A stretch of DNA of 64,000 nt from CBDDDW01 sp965226805. GTDB taxonomy: Bacteria; Chloroflexota; Dehalococcoidia; Lucifugimonadales; JAGWBF01. The position numbers were made by a program, and so were the translations under genes. Numbering within the stretch: position 1 is the stretch's first letter; each line of letters begins with the position of its first letter. This document shows, one piece after another, positions 51,477 to 60,708 of the stretch. Location of the stretch: positions 372,001 to 436,000 of the forward strand of contig CBDDDW010000028.1 in assembly GCA_965226805.1 (NCBI GenBank), read 5' to 3'. A model generated the notes under the pieces. The model was not told the DNA's origin and did not search any database. It worked only from the letters and a program-made list of their open reading frames with translations.

Positions 51477-51853
51477 GACGAAACGCCGCCTCTCGCCAGA
51501 TCTAGTAATTCCCGGACTCCGGGCGCTATATATTCCATGTGCGAGTGCAGCTGTTCCAGAGTGAAACCGTAGCCAGATGAGTCGACGAACAGGAAGCGCG
51601 CCACCGGATAAACCGCTGAGAACGCAGGTGGATTTGTCCAGCCTGTGGCGAGAGCCTCAGCGTAATTCCAAACATTGGCTTCTGACCTCAGGTTCAAGCC
51701 CCTGCTCGAGGCCACGGCTTTCAGCGCGTCCATCAAGCTGTGCAAGAGATGACGGCCGCTAACTTCCGGCTGTCCCTGCTGGAGGGCTGTCTCTGCGGCT
51801 TGGAGAGAGATGAGGGCGTCGTTGGTATGTTGCTCTACGGTACTGGCCACCAT
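51473..51853 (-). CDS. small helical protein coupled to mtaB
   Basis: The 126-residue protein has an N-terminal helical half with ALISLQAAETALQQGQPEVSGRHLLHSLMDALKAVA. This repeat-like pattern recalls the PaREP1/HEPN-type helical proteins, but I cannot confirm it. The C-terminal half carries aromatic residues (YAEALATGW, FSAVYPVARFLFVD). No signal peptide or metal motif is seen. It overlaps mtaB by four bases (ATGA), so it is probably translated with it. Confidence 0.65.
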   Translation of the reverse strand: MVASTVEQHTNDALISLQAAETALQQGQPEVSGRHLLHSLMDALKAVASSRGLNLRSEANVWNYAEALATGWTNPPAFSAVYPVARFLFVDSSGYGFTLEQLHSHMEYIAPGVRELLDLARGGVSS

Positions 51854-52089
51854 CAGTGAAACTCCTGGATACGTAACTCTCGTATTGCCCCGGCTTTCAT
51901 ACCTCCGCGGCTAGCCGGCTCAATGCCAGAGGACTCGTGTGAGTTGGCCGTTATATTCTAGCGTTAATCGTCGTCCAGTCCAAGGGCTAGGACCGGTGTC
52001 TAGGCATAGTGGGTGGCGGAGGGCAAGGGGTCCATCGGATCGAGCAGAGATACGCGGTAGCTTCCCGTTACGGGCACCAGCCCGAAGTT

Positions 52090-53028
52090 CTAGAAGGGGA
52101 ATCTGGAGGGGGATGCGCCTTTTCGATTTCGGGCTGTCTCGCGCCACAACCGGTATCGGTACTTGGTGATTGCTATCAACAGAGCGGTATGAGATTTCAA
52201 CCCGTGGTACTTAGCCTGGAATTTAGCACCTGCCCGGGCCCGCGAGGACCTAGCGGCGGATAAGGCACGCGAGACCGGGGCGTTCGCGCGCAGGAGTCCT
52301 TCGTAGAGTAAGTAAGAGGCCAGAGCGACGGCCCCACCCCCGGCCGCGTCCAAGATGTAGTGGTTGCCGGTTAGAGTGATGGCGAAGAAAGTCACGGTCG
52401 GATACAGAATTCCAAAGACCTTTAGAGCCTTGTTGCGGGTCCTGAACATCAGTAGACCAAAAAGGATTGTCCAGCCGAAGTGGAGGCTGGGCATCGCGGC
52501 GTAGACATTGTAATAAATCGCGACGGCCATTTCCCGGCCGCCATACCAGGAGGCGAGGCCCCCTAGGTGTCGAATTGTGTCCACAGATCCGTATTCGGGT
52601 AGGAAGCGCGGAGGCGCCAGCGGAAACCAAGCGAAGAGAATAAGGGCGAATACAAAGCTCAACAGGAACACGTTCCTGTAGTAGATGTATCTGGGCCGGT
52701 CTCTCAAGTAGGCCGCGACCCCAATGACTATCATGATCGGAGCGAAGGTTATAATGTAGGCCCAGTTTAGGAAGACAACCAGCCCCTTCGCATTCTCTAG
52801 AGCCCAACGCTGCCATTGGGGCTCGGCGAAGATGCCGGTCGCTAATTCGAAGGCGATTAGCTGCCGGGCATGGTCAAAGGCAATGCTCTCAATATCCGAA
52901 ATGAGGAATCTCCGGACGACCATGTAGGTGAAATAGGCGCCCGCGATAATCAGGACCTCACGGACGTGCCTGAGGGCGCTCAACCGGTTGCCCGTGCCCG
53001 GCGTTGGACTACCCGCCCTAGTGGCCAT
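52090..53028 (-). CDS. PAP2-superfamily membrane protein (inositolphosphotransferase-like)
   Basis: The 312-residue protein starts at the ATG at 53028, overlapping the upstream radical SAM gene by 11 bases. Five or six membrane helices are visible. The PAP2 catalytic motifs are AMPSLHFGW (motif 2) and TGNHYILDAAGG (motif 3), the pattern of the AUR1/IPC-synthase-like branch, which transfers phospho-head groups between lipids. A basic tail of about 50 residues follows. Coupling to the radical SAM gene suggests a shared pathway, perhaps lipid modification. Confidence 0.82.
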   Translation of the reverse strand: MATRAGSPTPGTGNRLSALRHVREVLIIAGAYFTYMVVRRFLISDIESIAFDHARQLIAFELATGIFAEPQWQRWALENAKGLVVFLNWAYIITFAPIMIVIGVAAYLRDRPRYIYYRNVFLLSFVFALILFAWFPLAPPRFLPEYGSVDTIRHLGGLASWYGGREMAVAIYYNVYAAMPSLHFGWTILFGLLMFRTRNKALKVFGILYPTVTFFAITLTGNHYILDAAGGGAVALASYLLYEGLLRANAPVSRALSAARSSRARAGAKFQAKYHGLKSHTALLIAITKYRYRLWRETARNRKGASPSRFPF

Positions 53029-54244
53029 CAGCCCTATCACCGGCCCGAGCTTTCGCGGGGGTATCCATTGGCACAGGCTGCCTCGGTTTGTGGCCGTTCT
53101 GGGCAATCGGGATGACCCGGCCGCGGCTTTTCGCAGCCTTACTCCCCAGGTAGACGCTACACTCCAGACAGCCTACGCTGGTCTTTGGTACGTAGCCCTC
53201 TTTGAACAGGCCGCGGGCTGTCTGATAATGGTCGTTGTTCCAGATCTCGCGAATCGACTGAGTACTTACGTTACCAAAGTCATCGGCTGCGTCGGTCAGA
53301 TAGCAGCACGGAGCGTAGCCCCCGTCCCAGTTCACGACGGCGCTACGCCATAGCCGCCAGCAACGAGTACCATCTTCCTCGTAGGGCTTGTCGAAGGGCT
53401 GGTCCCTACGAAAACCCTCCGTCGCCACGGGGAGCCACCGCTCAGCGACCTCAGGGTCTTGCTCTCCGTGAGGGAAGTCCACCTTCTTGAAGATCACGCC
53501 GTCTACACCGAGCTCTTTGGCCATCCGTCGGGCCTCCGGAATCTGGTGCTCGTTCTGGCGCATCACGATGTACTGCCATTCGAGATACGGGGTCTTGGAC
53601 CGCAACTCACGTTTCTTCTCGACTAGGAGCTTGATGTTATCCAGGACGCGGTCCAGGTGGCCTGCCACCCGGTACACCTCGTAGACATCCTGAGTCACTC
53701 CATCCAATGAGATGATAAGTGTGTCGAGGCCGGACCGGATGAGTGACTCGGCCATTTCAGGCGTTAGAGGCTTGTTGAGGTTCGAGCTGATTATGGTCGC
53801 CAGGTTCGCCTCGTGGGCATAAGCCACGTACTTGTCGATCTCTTTGTTAAGGAAGGGCTCGCCCCAGCTATAAAGGCTCAGCCAAATGCAGTGGTCCTTT
53901 ATCTGGTCTATGGTCCTCTGGAAGAGACCGAAGTGCATTACACCCTTCTGTCGATTAACTGTCCCCAGTCCTGTATGACAGAGGGGGCATTTAAGCTGGC
54001 AGATGTTGGTCGTATCTATTTCCCACTCGTATGGGTGGCCCGAGCTCTTGGTACGGCCAAGCCTGAGCTCTAATTCGACCCGCACGAAGTTGAACAGCTT
54101 CGTCCATGTCCCGTGGCGTAGCGCGATTCCCAGCCGCTGGCTGGCCCGTCCACCCGCCAAAGCTCCGATGGCTGAACCGTTTACCTGTAGCGTGCTCTCA
54201 AGAAGCCACAGGAATCTGGCCACAATCGGCACTAGAATGCTCAC
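53018..54244 (-). CDS. radical SAM protein with SPASM-type C terminus
   Basis: The 408-residue protein has the radical SAM motif C82-x3-C86-x2-C89 (CQLKCPLC), then SLYSWGEPFLNKEI. A C-terminal SPASM-like region begins CWRLWRSAVVNWDGGYAPCCYL, with further cysteines in VGCLECSVYLG, so auxiliary clusters are likely. The first 70 residues are an extension with a hydrophobic start. The start is GTG at 54244. It overlaps the PAP2 gene downstream. Members act on peptides, sugars or lipids; the substrate here is unknown. Confidence 0.85.
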   Translation of the reverse strand: MSILVPIVARFLWLLESTLQVNGSAIGALAGGRASQRLGIALRHGTWTKLFNFVRVELELRLGRTKSSGHPYEWEIDTTNICQLKCPLCHTGLGTVNRQKGVMHFGLFQRTIDQIKDHCIWLSLYSWGEPFLNKEIDKYVAYAHEANLATIISSNLNKPLTPEMAESLIRSGLDTLIISLDGVTQDVYEVYRVAGHLDRVLDNIKLLVEKKRELRSKTPYLEWQYIVMRQNEHQIPEARRMAKELGVDGVIFKKVDFPHGEQDPEVAERWLPVATEGFRRDQPFDKPYEEDGTRCWRLWRSAVVNWDGGYAPCCYLTDAADDFGNVSTQSIREIWNNDHYQTARGLFKEGYVPKTSVGCLECSVYLGSKAAKSRGRVIPIAQNGHKPRQPVPMDTPAKARAGDRADGH

Positions 54245-54384
54245 TTGGCGAGTACCTCTTCTCGAATGATAACACGGTTGTGCGGGTCTAAATCTTCGAG
54301 CGGTTCACAGTTTACTCACAAGACCCTACTATGTCAATTGGGGACGGGCTCTGACTTCTCTGATTTTTGACGTGCCATCGCCAA

Positions 54385-54413
54385 TTTACCTTGTAGCTGC
54401 GTACGGCTATAAT
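54385..54413 (+). promoter_or_regulatory. promoter of the VOC-family gene
   Basis: TTTACC (54385-54390), a 17-nt spacer and a perfect TATAAT (54408-54413). The ATG at 54412 lies inside the -10 box and therefore cannot be the translation start. Confidence 0.6.
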
Positions 54414-54438
54414 GGACCAAACTCGTCGGGGGTATGTA

Positions 54439-54819
54439 ATGGGGTCCAGCGGACTCAAGTTGACCCACATGAACCACGCTCTTACGGTCGTGAAGGACCT
54501 GAAACGGGGAATGGAATTCTACTGCGATTTTCTTGGCTTAAAGCGGATTCAGAGCCAGGTGGACAATCCCAACATCGTGTGGCTTCAGCTACCCAGTGGG
54601 GTGATGCTGCACCTGCTGGAGACCCAGGATGCTCCAGTCCGCCCACCGAATATCCACAACGCTTTCGAGGTAGAGGACTTCGACGCTGCCAGGAAGGCGG
54701 TAGAGGATAAGGGTCTGGAGGTCGAAGGGCCCGGTGTACGGCATGACGGACAAAGGTACCTGTATATCCGGGACCCCGATGGCAACCGCGTGGAACTTTG
54801 CACAGCTTCGGGATTCTAG
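54439..54819 (+). CDS. VOC-superfamily (glyoxalase/bleomycin-resistance-like) protein
   Basis: I start this at ATG 54439, since the ATG at 54412 is inside the -10 hexamer. A GGGGG tract lies seven bases upstream of the start. The 126-residue protein has the vicinal-oxygen-chelate pattern: MNHALTVVKDLKRGMEFYCDFLGLK near 11-35 and YLYIRDPDGNRVELC at the C-terminal end, with the metal-ligand-like His and Glu. It could be a lyase, dioxygenase or resistance protein. Its stop shares CTAG with the convergent MFS gene. Confidence 0.85.
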   Translation: MGSSGLKLTHMNHALTVVKDLKRGMEFYCDFLGLKRIQSQVDNPNIVWLQLPSGVMLHLLETQDAPVRPPNIHNAFEVEDFDAARKAVEDKGLEVEGPGVRHDGQRYLYIRDPDGNRVELCTASGF

Positions 54820-56309
54820 CCGGCATTAGCGTCTTCCGCTTCCTTCCGTTCCCTTTGGTCGGGGCGCATCAGAAGAGCCGCTGGGATGGCGATCAGGGCA
54901 ACGACCGCCGCGACTCGGAAGAATTTGTTGAATAAGGATAGACCGGCGTCCATAAGGGCGGTGTTGTAGGTATCTAGCCTGGTCTGGAACGCATCGGCCG
55001 CCTCTCCTTCCTGGGGCAGGGGCAGCTCCAGCCCTGCCGTAAGGATCTGGAACTGCTCAACACCCCATGCTGCCAGGGCTGCCAGGCCCAGGGCCATCCC
55101 GATCATCCGGGAAACAATGACCAGAGAGGCGACCGTCGCCCGATAGTCCTCGCCTGCCGAACTCAGAGCTCTGGTCATGATCGGCGCATTGTTAAGGCCG
55201 AATCCGAACCCCGCGATGACCAGGTGCAGGGTCAACCACGGCTCCGCGATGTCCAGCTCCCAGGTGCTAACGAGGAACAGGCCGAGGGCGCTGAGCCCCA
55301 AGCCGGCGATTGTGACCGGACGGACGCCGATACCCGCCAGCAATAGTCCGCCTATCACCGCGCCCACTGGGATGGCCGCGGTCATTCTCAAGAGCCACCA
55401 GGCCCCGGTCAGAGGGTCTTTGCCCATTACGGTGTCTGCCATTAGTGGTATTGTGACTATAGCGATGATCAGCGATACTCCCTCCAGAAGTTGTGTCAGG
55501 TTGGCGGTCAGGAATGCCCTGGAGTGGAGGAGAGAGCGGGCCAGCAGAGGTTGTAAGGTCCGCCCTTCGAGGAAGATGAAGGATGCCGCGATTCCTAGCG
55601 CGGGCACCCCTAAGATGAACGGCGCCGGTGAAGACACGCTGAACAGTCCCTCACGAGAGAGGGCCAGCGAAAGCAGGATGAGCGTAATTGTCAGGAGGGC
55701 GCCGCCCCTGTAGTCCACGCGTACTCCTGTCTGGCGCTGGTTGGGCAGCCACATGAGAGCGATAAACAAAACGGCGCTTTGGGGCACGTTGAGCCAGAAG
55801 ATCCAGCGCCAGCTGAGCCACTCGATTATCGCTCCGCCGTAGGCCGGCCCCAGCATGGAACCCGCTTCAGCAGCCGCGACCACAAGGCCGATGCCTATGC
55901 CACGCTGATGCCTGGGAAGAACCGCACTGGCGATGGCCATGCTGATGGGAACCGTAGCGCCGCCGCCTATGGCTTGGACCACCCGCGCTCCGACAATCCA
56001 CCCGAGGTTGGTCGAGACTGCCACAAGGGAGGTGCCGATGACGAATACTATCAAGGAGGCTTGATAGACTCGAGCGTACCCGTGCACGTCCGCCAGACGA
56101 CCCATAAGAGGCATGACAGAGGTGTAGCCCAGGAGGTAGGCAGTGACTATCCATGCGGCCCGGTCTATCTCGGCCACCGGTATCTTGATATCGAACATGA
56201 TGTTGGGTAGGGCAGTCACCACGACCGTCTGATCCAGAGCGGTGGTAAAAACCCCGAAGCACACTAAGCCGAGTATCACGGGGGTGGGCAGGCGTCTTGA
56301 TGATCTCAT
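54816..56309 (-). CDS. MFS exporter, DHA2 (14-helix) type
   Basis: The 497-residue protein begins with VCFGVFTTALDQTVVVTALPNIMFDI and has the MFS motif A-like MGRLADVHGYARVYQ near 69-83. It also has VVQAIGGGATVPISMAIASAVLP (motif C-like region), typical of EmrB/QacA drug:H+ antiporters. About 14 hydrophobic helices can be placed. The exported compound is unknown. It ends by sharing CTAG with the VOC gene. Confidence 0.92.
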   Translation of the reverse strand: MRSSRRLPTPVILGLVCFGVFTTALDQTVVVTALPNIMFDIKIPVAEIDRAAWIVTAYLLGYTSVMPLMGRLADVHGYARVYQASLIVFVIGTSLVAVSTNLGWIVGARVVQAIGGGATVPISMAIASAVLPRHQRGIGIGLVVAAAEAGSMLGPAYGGAIIEWLSWRWIFWLNVPQSAVLFIALMWLPNQRQTGVRVDYRGGALLTITLILLSLALSREGLFSVSSPAPFILGVPALGIAASFIFLEGRTLQPLLARSLLHSRAFLTANLTQLLEGVSLIIAIVTIPLMADTVMGKDPLTGAWWLLRMTAAIPVGAVIGGLLLAGIGVRPVTIAGLGLSALGLFLVSTWELDIAEPWLTLHLVIAGFGFGLNNAPIMTRALSSAGEDYRATVASLVIVSRMIGMALGLAALAAWGVEQFQILTAGLELPLPQEGEAADAFQTRLDTYNTALMDAGLSLFNKFFRVAAVVALIAIPAALLMRPDQRERKEAEDANAG

Positions 56310-56401
56310 TCTTCTCTCACTGACTGGGGTCGAGTTGCCGCCAACTGAGAGGGCTGGAGGTTCTCAATGGCGACCCAACCGACAGGAGGAATGGTGAGGG
56401 C

Positions 56402-57163
56402 CTAGGGCAGAGAGATGTCTACGGGCTGATCGAAGTTGTATAGAGTAAGAAGTCTTACCACCTGTGGGTCGTCCCTGGAGAGTACCTGGCCCTCTATTCG
56501 TGCCTTTCGCAGCAGGTTGTGTTCCAGGCCAATCCACAGATCGAGTCCGACCTCGAACCCGGGTTCGGCCGTGGGTATGAGTGAGGACAGGCCTTCCGAG
56601 GGTACATTACCTCGGACCCGCCACGACTCCACACCATCCACTTCCTCCGTGCCGGTGATCCTGGGGTCCTCCAGTGAATCGATGATATCGCCCAATGTCC
56701 GCCCCAGGTCGGCGAAGTTGAACGGAAGAACGTCCGGCTGCACTGGATTCCACTTTTTCCGGTTGATGAAGTCGGTCATGAAAGTCTGGTCCCCCGAGGA
56801 CACGACCCTGATCTCTATGAAACCCTTCAAATCCTCGGAAAACGCCACCGATCCTTCGACTCTGATACTGTACCTGTCCGGCATGTCCACCTGACCTTCC
56901 ACCAAGTTGAACACCACCAGGGGAGTGGGAATAAGAACCGTGGAGGAGTCGCCTTCATGGGTCAGGCTGAACTCTGCCGTGTCGAGGGCTATCATTCTCT
57001 TGGCCGATCTCTCGATGATTTCCCGAGGCGATGCGGTGGGAGTCGGCTGTGGGGTGGAGGTCGCCGCCGGCGCCGAGGCGCATCCCAAAATCCATACGTG
57101 CGCCAGCACAAGCAGGCCGGAAATTAACGAGAGCCTCCAAGGCGTGACTGGACCAGTCTTCAC
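56402..57163 (-). CDS. lipoprotein, LppX/LprG-like
   Basis: The 253-residue protein has a signal peptide with lipobox LGC (C28), then a Thr/Pro linker. A domain starting IIERSAKRMIALDTAEFSLTHEG resembles the LppX_LprAFG/LolA-like fold that carries lipids. A region near 165-180 (EEVDGVESWRVRGNV) fits the family's conserved strand. The start is a GTG. It is the first of several surface lipoproteins on this strand. Confidence 0.7.
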   Translation of the reverse strand: MKTGPVTPWRLSLISGLLVLAHVWILGCASAPAATSTPQPTPTASPREIIERSAKRMIALDTAEFSLTHEGDSSTVLIPTPLVVFNLVEGQVDMPDRYSIRVEGSVAFSEDLKGFIEIRVVSSGDQTFMTDFINRKKWNPVQPDVLPFNFADLGRTLGDIIDSLEDPRITGTEEVDGVESWRVRGNVPSEGLSSLIPTAEPGFEVGLDLWIGLEHNLLRKARIEGQVLSRDDPQVVRLLTLYNFDQPVDISLP

Positions 57164-57758
57164 GAGGTGCGCCCCCTCGGCGGTCCTATCTGTTCAGCTT
57201 GTCTTAGCTCACGAATAGGGGGGTGGAACTGGTCTCGGCAGCCGGGTTCACCACTCCCGGGAGGGGCGTTCAGCCGTAGCGCGTAGTTCAGCGGATGATC
57301 GACCCTTGTTCCTATTTCCATGACCAGGAAGCGAAGCGGCTCGTCGCGATCTCCCTAGGTACGGTGCTTTCCTTTATGTCCATGACGTACACCTTAAACG
57401 CTTCGGGGGTCGAGCCATTCTGGCTGAGTCCGGTCCCGCCGAGTATCCCGCTAAAGGTTATTTGGGAGCTGTCCGGAGACCACACTGAGTGGGAGTAGGC
57501 ATACTGATCGAAGAAGAAGAGGAGGGTCAAGAATTCGGGCGAGGGCAAGAAATCTACCAGCTCTATTGGTTCCCCTCCGGCCCTGTCCACGTATTTCCAG
57601 GTCAATGGCCGGCGGGTTTCATCGTAGGCAACGTAAACGATCTTGTCTCCGTCTGGAGACCAGAAAAACGAGACGAATTTCTCGTTCAGCAACGTCCTTT
57701 GAGCAGTACCATCGCTACTAACCACAGTAAGCTTATCAAAGATGGGAGGGCCCGACCT

Positions 57759-57774
57759 GGGGGGGGGGGGGGGG
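57759..57774. repeat. poly-G/poly-C tract (16 nt) inside a coding region
   Basis: Sixteen consecutive G on the plus strand encode a Pro run on the minus strand. The reading frame breaks exactly here. Long homopolymers of this kind are prone both to slippage in vivo and to base-calling error. Confidence 0.95.
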
Positions 57775-58562
57775 CTTCGGCCACTGCTACCTCGTCCCTC
57801 GTAGGAGACCAATGGAACGCCGACGTTTCCTCGATCTTCAGGATGGGCTTGGCCCCTGGCACCCGAGGCTCGGTTTCAGCCAGGTAAATGGCGTTCCCAT
57901 CTCCACTGGCGGCGGCATATACCATCTGGCTCCCGTCTCGGTACAAAGCGGGTGCGTTGAATGACAGGTTTGTTTGTGTGAGTTGTCGTGGCAGCTCGAG
58001 GCCTTCACCAGACCTTGCGGCGAACAGCAGATCGCCTCTTCGGTGGAGGAGGATTCCGTTGCCGTCGCGAGCCCAGCTGAAGTAAAGTGGGCCCTGGCCG
58101 GCCACGAACACCGGCGCCCATTCTGATTTGCTAGAGCTGAGGTACAGAGCTAGCTCCCTCGGCGTTGACGCAATGAAGGTCAGATGTTCGCTGTCCGGAG
58201 ACCAGTACAGGTAGTGCGGAGCGCCTTGGGCTATAGGGAAGGTATTCGGGTCGTTTTCGTAGACCCTCGTGGTCCTTCCAGTGGAAACGTCTATTACTTC
58301 CACTGAGAATAGCGTCTCGGCCTCGCCTAGCAGGGTGCGCGACACAGCCAGTTTAGTGCCGTCTGGTGACCATGTGGGCCAGGAGTAAAACACGCGGTTA
58401 TCGAGCCCCTGAGCCAGGATGATCCCTCCAGATGATCCAACCCGAAGGTCGGTGGTCGTGAGCCTCTGTGAATCGGTGCCGTCAGGATTTATGGTGAATA
58501 CGTTACCGTCGGAGCCTGTGTAGGCGATTCGGTTCACTGCCATACCCCTTTCCTTCTGGGGA

Positions 58563-58754
58563 GACTTGGACGTGGCTGTAGGTGTGGACTGGTCGGCGAC
58601 CGGCTGGGGAAACTCTGGCGTAGCAGTAGGAGTAGGCTGGGCAGCGTCCGACTGGGCAGACTTTGGTGTAGCAGTAGGAGTAGGCTGGGTGGTGTCCGAC
58701 TGGGCCGACTTGGACGTAGCCGTAGGGGCGGACTGGGTGGCGTCTGACGGGGTG
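58563..58754. repeat. four tandem 48-bp coding repeats
   Basis: Units start at 58563, 58611, 58659 and 58707, exactly 48 bp apart. Each encodes 16 residues of the pattern Q-S/P-x(3-4)-Q-P-T-P-T-A-T-x-K-S in the lipoprotein linker. Copy number may vary between strains. Confidence 0.85.
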
Positions 58755-58920
58755 CCGCCGGCCCGATCGGCTGCTCGTTGCCTCTCTCCGCAGGCCGGCA
58801 TAGCCACCAGGACACCTGCGATCACCAAGAGCAGCGTCGAGAACCGAATAAACGATCTCTTGAGACTGATCAAGTCCGACCTCGGTGCTTAGATAGTGTG
58901 CCGGCCCAGTCTGTCCGATC

Positions 58921-59712
58921 TCAGACTAGCCGGAGCGCCAGGTTAAGACCGGCCGCCGTGAGGGCCAACCCAGAGATGCGAGAAACCCACACGGTATGTG
59001 CCAGCCTTTCCAGCAGTATCACAACCGCGAGACCCGCCATCCACATCAAATTCATGATGCCAAGAGGGAGCATAACCAGCATCAATGCCCAACAGCATCC
59101 GAGACAGTACCATCCCTGGTTGATTCCCATGTGGAAAGCCCCCGCGTACCCTTCTTGCCAGTCATGCATCACGAAGCTCATGGGATTGCGGCAGTGCGAA
59201 AGGCACCGATCTTTCCACGGAGTGAGCTGATATAGGCCTGCCCCTATGACAACTAGCGCGCCGACGAGCGCTGCCCCGGTTTGGACGGACGGAAACTGGC
59301 CCGCGAGGGTTTCTAGTCCTAATTTGCTTAAATAACCGGGCACTCCGGATAGGCTCCATAGCACCACGTATCCCGCTACAAAAACCCAAATGGGAACATA
59401 CGTATGGCTCGTGGCGCGGCGGCGGCGAGATACGTTCGAAAATGTAATCGCCATGGGGAGGAAGGCGGGTAACATCATGGCCGCCATCATTATGGCCCAC
59501 ATGGGCAAGAACAGCGACAGATCGCGCCAAAGGGGACGATCCTGAGTGGCCATGGCCAGCGGGTCAATGCCGGTCATGGTCATGGTCCTGGACCTGAAAT
59601 AAATATCTGTCCAGGCGAATGCCGCCAGGCCCAGTAGGCACAGGACCAAGATGAGAGTCCCCCATCTCTGGATTGCGAATCCTGGCGGCGCTGGGGTGTC
59701 GATCCGGTACAT
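58921..59712 (-). CDS. DUF2182 integral membrane protein
   Basis: The 263-residue protein has about six membrane helices. Signature segments of DUF2182 are visible: LPMWAIMMAAMMLPAFLPM near 69-87, YQLTPWKDRCLSHCRNPMSF near 162-181, and INQGWYCLGCCWALMLVMLPLGIMNLMWMAGLA near 200-232. The Cys pairs suggest metal binding, which gave the family its 'predicted metal-binding membrane protein' label. Function is not known to me. Confidence 0.88.
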   Translation of the reverse strand: MYRIDTPAPPGFAIQRWGTLILVLCLLGLAAFAWTDIYFRSRTMTMTGIDPLAMATQDRPLWRDLSLFLPMWAIMMAAMMLPAFLPMAITFSNVSRRRRATSHTYVPIWVFVAGYVVLWSLSGVPGYLSKLGLETLAGQFPSVQTGAALVGALVVIGAGLYQLTPWKDRCLSHCRNPMSFVMHDWQEGYAGAFHMGINQGWYCLGCCWALMLVMLPLGIMNLMWMAGLAVVILLERLAHTVWVSRISGLALTAAGLNLALRLV

Positions 59713-59829
59713 CGTCGTCTGGATATTATATCATAAGGGCGGCAGCCGAATGACGCGCCCATTCCGGGCTCCGCGTTCGCCGCCTCACACGGTACCTACG
59801 ACTCCATCACATGGCAGTGGCGGCGCGGT

Positions 59830-60111
59830 CTAGAGCAGCCCGTCGATCTTCCCCGCCAGGCGGAAGTCTCGCCGGGTTAGCCCTCCCGCGCTGTGAGTGG
59901 TTATCGACATGGTGACCCGGTCATAGCTGATGGCAATATCCGGGTGGTGGTCGATATCTTCGGCGGCATCGGCTACACGGTTGACGAAGGCCATAGCTTC
60001 TTTGAAAGAAGGGAGGCTGAAGTCCCGCCGGATCCGTCGGCCTTCCTGACGCCAGCCCTCAAGCTGCTTCAACCGGTCGTCTATCTCTTCTTGATCTAGT
60101 AACGGTGGCAT
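59830..60111 (-). CDS. phhB: pterin-4a-carbinolamine dehydratase
   Basis: The 93-residue protein has the family pattern: LEGWRQEGRRIRRDFSLPSFKEAMAFVNRVADAAEDIDHHPDIAISYDRVTMSITTHSAGGLTRRDF, shown here in part by WRQEGRRIRRDF and DHHPDI. The His pair of the E-x-x-x-H-H-P-x-x motif is the active site. It dehydrates 4a-hydroxytetrahydrobiopterin or a related pterin. No aromatic hydroxylase is adjacent, so the partner is elsewhere or it has a different role. Confidence 0.93.
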   Translation of the reverse strand: MPPLLDQEEIDDRLKQLEGWRQEGRRIRRDFSLPSFKEAMAFVNRVADAAEDIDHHPDIAISYDRVTMSITTHSAGGLTRRDFRLAGKIDGLL

Positions 60112-60183
60112 TCTGGAACTAACACGCTCTGCATACTCGGTAGCTTAATGGGTGTGACACTCTAGCTCAGCCGGGGACACGGA

Positions 60184-60708
60184 CTAGTCCTGTAGAGTTC
60201 CCGCGCCAAGACCCGCTCGTTTATGGGCCTGGGCGTTATGGATATAGTTAGCGGTAGGCGCCTCCAGCCTCTTCCGGCTCTCCGGGCTGAGTGCCTTGAC
60301 CTTTCCAGGCACTCCCACAACCAGGGATTGGTCCGGTATATTGGCGTTTGCGAGGACCACGGCTCCGGCCCCTATCAGGCAGTAGCTTCCCACTGCGGCT
60401 CCTTCCAGAACTACCGCATTCACTCCGACGAGGACGTTGTTGCCTATCTTGCCACCGTGTATCACCGCGCCATGGGTTACAGAAACATTGTCGCCGATGT
60501 CCAGGAAGTCGTCGGTGTGGATAACGCAGTTGTCCTGAATGACGGAGTTCTTGCCTATGATAATGGACCCGTAGTCGCCCCGAACGACCGCCCCGGGCCA
60601 CACACTTGAGTTCTCCCCGATCTCCACGTCTCCGACTATATAGCAAGCCTCGCTGATAAACGCCGACGGGTGAATCCTGGGCGACTTGCCGTCAAACGTG
60701 CGAATCAA
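60184..60708 (-). CDS. gamma-class carbonic anhydrase-like protein
   Basis: The 174-residue protein has left-handed beta-helix hexapeptide repeats (IGENSSVWPGAVVRGDYGSIIIGKNS, IGNNVLVGVNAVVLEG). Zinc-ligand-like histidines occur in NCVIHTD, SVTHGAVIHG. It is a YrdA/CaiE-type gamma-carbonic-anhydrase family member. Whether it hydrates CO2 is not certain. The TTG start at 60708 is supported by AGGAGG five bases upstream. Confidence 0.9.
   Translation of the reverse strand: MIRTFDGKSPRIHPSAFISEACYIVGDVEIGENSSVWPGAVVRGDYGSIIIGKNSVIQDNCVIHTDDFLDIGDNVSVTHGAVIHGGKIGNNVLVGVNAVVLEGAAVGSYCLIGAGAVVLANANIPDQSLVVGVPGKVKALSPESRKRLEAPTANYIHNAQAHKRAGLGAGTLQD

Larger units (their letters stand above)
57312..58873 (-). 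pseudogene. WD40/TolB-like lipoprotein split by a 16-nt C homopolymer
   Basis: The first part (58873 to 57686) encodes 395 residues. It has a lipobox (MPAC, C28), four 16-residue Thr/Pro-rich repeats, and beta-propeller segments such as WSPDGTKLAV and WSPDSEHLTF. The frame is lost at a run of 16 C on the coding strand (57774-57759). The second part (57812 to 57312, another frame) continues the propeller with WSPDGDKIVYVAYD and WSPDSSQITFSG. A run of 14 or 17 C would join both into one protein of about 520 residues. This may be a sequencing or assembly error, phase variation or true decay. The start is a TTG. Confidence 0.78.

Noticed and set aside
54412..54438. Upstream ATG of the VOC gene
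   Set aside because: It lies inside the TATAAT -10 box, upstream of the expected transcription start.
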